Shown one piece after another: positions 10,981-11,464 of a stretch of DNA of 11,464 nt. The position numbers and the translations under genes were made by a program. The notes below the pieces were generated by a model. The model saw only the letters and a program-made list of their open reading frames with translations. It was not told the DNA's origin and ran no database searches. The DNA is from Desulfomicrobium sp. (GTDB lineage Bacteria > Desulfobacterota > Desulfovibrionia > Desulfovibrionales > Desulfomicrobiaceae). The number at the start of each line of letters is the position of its first letter. The stretch's first letter is position 1. Location: contig DPKT01000006.1 in NCBI GenBank assembly GCA_003542385.1, forward strand, positions 1-11,464, in the 5' to 3' direction.

Positions 10981-11464
10981 ATGTTCAAAGCCTCGCATGT
11001 TTGCGGACTCGTTCTCGTCATTTTACTTATGTTCCTCGGCGCCCAGGCCTTTGCCGGCCATGGTGCGGAGCGGGCGGCCAAAAAGGGCATCCTGCTGGTC
11101 GCCTTCGGCACCACGGTGCCCGAGGCCCGCGCCGCCCTGGACAACATCGACACAAAAGCCAAGGCCCGCTTCCCCGGCCTGGAAGTGCGCTGGGCCTACT
11201 CGTCGCGCATCGTGCGCCAGAAGCTGGCCGGCCAGGGGCTGCACTTCGATTCCCCGGCAATGGCCCTGGCGCGCATGATGGACGACGGGTTCACCCATGT
11301 GGCCGTGCAGTCCCTGCAAACCATCCCCGGCGAGGAGTTCCACGCCTTGCAGCGCACGGTCGAGGCGTTCTCGGGCCTGCCCAAGGGCATGGAACAGGTG
11401 ACCCTGGGCCTGCCGCTTCTGGCCGAACCGGCCGACGTCGAGGCCTGCGCCAAGGCCGTCATGG
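10981..11464 (+). CDS. cbiK: CbiK-type sirohydrochlorin cobaltochelatase, exported (partial, runs off the right edge)
   Basis: The first 161 residues are visible. Residues 1-25 form a signal peptide (a hydrophobic core ending AQAFA). The mature protein opens with KKGILLVAFGTTVPEAR (34-50), the usual class II chelatase strand and loop, and continues with the CbiK segments RWAYSSRIVRQKLAGQG and GFTHVAVQSLQTIPGEEFHAL. CbiK inserts Co(II) into sirohydrochlorin (or Fe for siroheme). The cytoplasmic Salmonella enzyme lacks a leader; Desulfovibrio vulgaris is known to have both a cytoplasmic and a periplasmic CbiK, and this one fits the periplasmic form. The main catalytic histidines should lie near or beyond the edge and cannot be checked. 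GGAGG (10972-10976) precedes the ATG by 4 nt. It is under the cobalamin riboswitch. Confidence 0.92.
   Translation, partial: MFKASHVCGLVLVILLMFLGAQAFAGHGAERAAKKGILLVAFGTTVPEARAALDNIDTKAKARFPGLEVRWAYSSRIVRQKLAGQGLHFDSPAMALARMMDDGFTHVAVQSLQTIPGEEFHALQRTVEAFSGLPKGMEQVTLGLPLLAEPADVEACAKAVM

Noticed and set aside
1..11464. CRISPR arrays, tRNA or rRNA genes, insertion sequences, phage or integration sites
   Set aside because: No spaced direct repeats, tRNA cloverleaf, transposase, integrase or terminal inverted repeats were seen. The window is ordinary chromosomal operon sequence.

Overview
The window is GC-rich Gram-negative chromosome with compact, translationally coupled operons. The gene set is an outer-membrane lipid-transport (Mla) operon, a TRAP transporter, an amphi-Trp protein, and an exported CbiK-type chelatase behind a cobalamin riboswitch. 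This points to a sulfate-reducing Desulfovibrionales bacterium (Desulfovibrio/Desulfomicrobium-like). That assignment is inferred from gene content and remembered family resemblance, not from a search.

Left part, plus strand. A possible 3' end of an upstream gene (1-132) is followed by a short terminator-like hairpin, then an AT-rich leader with a plausible promoter (210-238) and an HU/IHF-type DNA-binding protein (519-794). Next comes a tightly packed operon: pyridoxal/pyridoxamine kinase (882-1778), Cof-type HAD phosphatase (1775-2617), mlaE (2614-3405), mlaF (3410-4600), mlaD (4597-5055), mlaC (5052-5630) and mlaA (5623-6381). Most junctions are 4-nt ATGA overlaps, so the vitamin B6 kinase and the phosphatase are translationally linked to the phospholipid transporter. 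No mlaB is present. MlaF carries an in-frame C-terminal domain of about 150 residues that reads as a degenerate, catalytically dead GGDEF domain. This fusion is the most unusual thing in the window. A small amphi-Trp protein (6487-6729) with its own candidate promoter follows, ending at a strong hairpin.

Right part, minus strand. Convergent to the first block is a TRAP transporter read leftwards: a TetR-family regulator (9954-10550), dctP (8890-9900), dctQ (8306-8791) and dctM (6999-8309). A perfect 16-bp stem (6913-6948) lies beyond dctM. A long stem-loop followed by a T run sits between dctP and dctQ and probably sets the ratio of binding protein to membrane subunits. Upstream of tetR are two near-identical palindromes, one of them within the candidate promoter spacer, suggesting autorepression.

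Right edge, plus strand. A promoter (10690-10718), a cobalamin riboswitch (10727-10880), overlapping alternative hairpins (10900-10948) and the start of cbiK (10981 to the edge) form a B12-repressed unit. The CbiK has a signal peptide, as in the periplasmic CbiK of Desulfovibrio.

How the genes work together: MlaA (outer membrane), MlaC (periplasmic carrier) and MlaFED (inner membrane) form a complete phospholipid trafficking path. DctP, DctQ and DctM form a complete sodium-coupled uptake system for an unidentified, probably carboxylate-bearing, solute under likely TetR control. CbiK supplies metal-loaded sirohydrochlorin-type tetrapyrrole.
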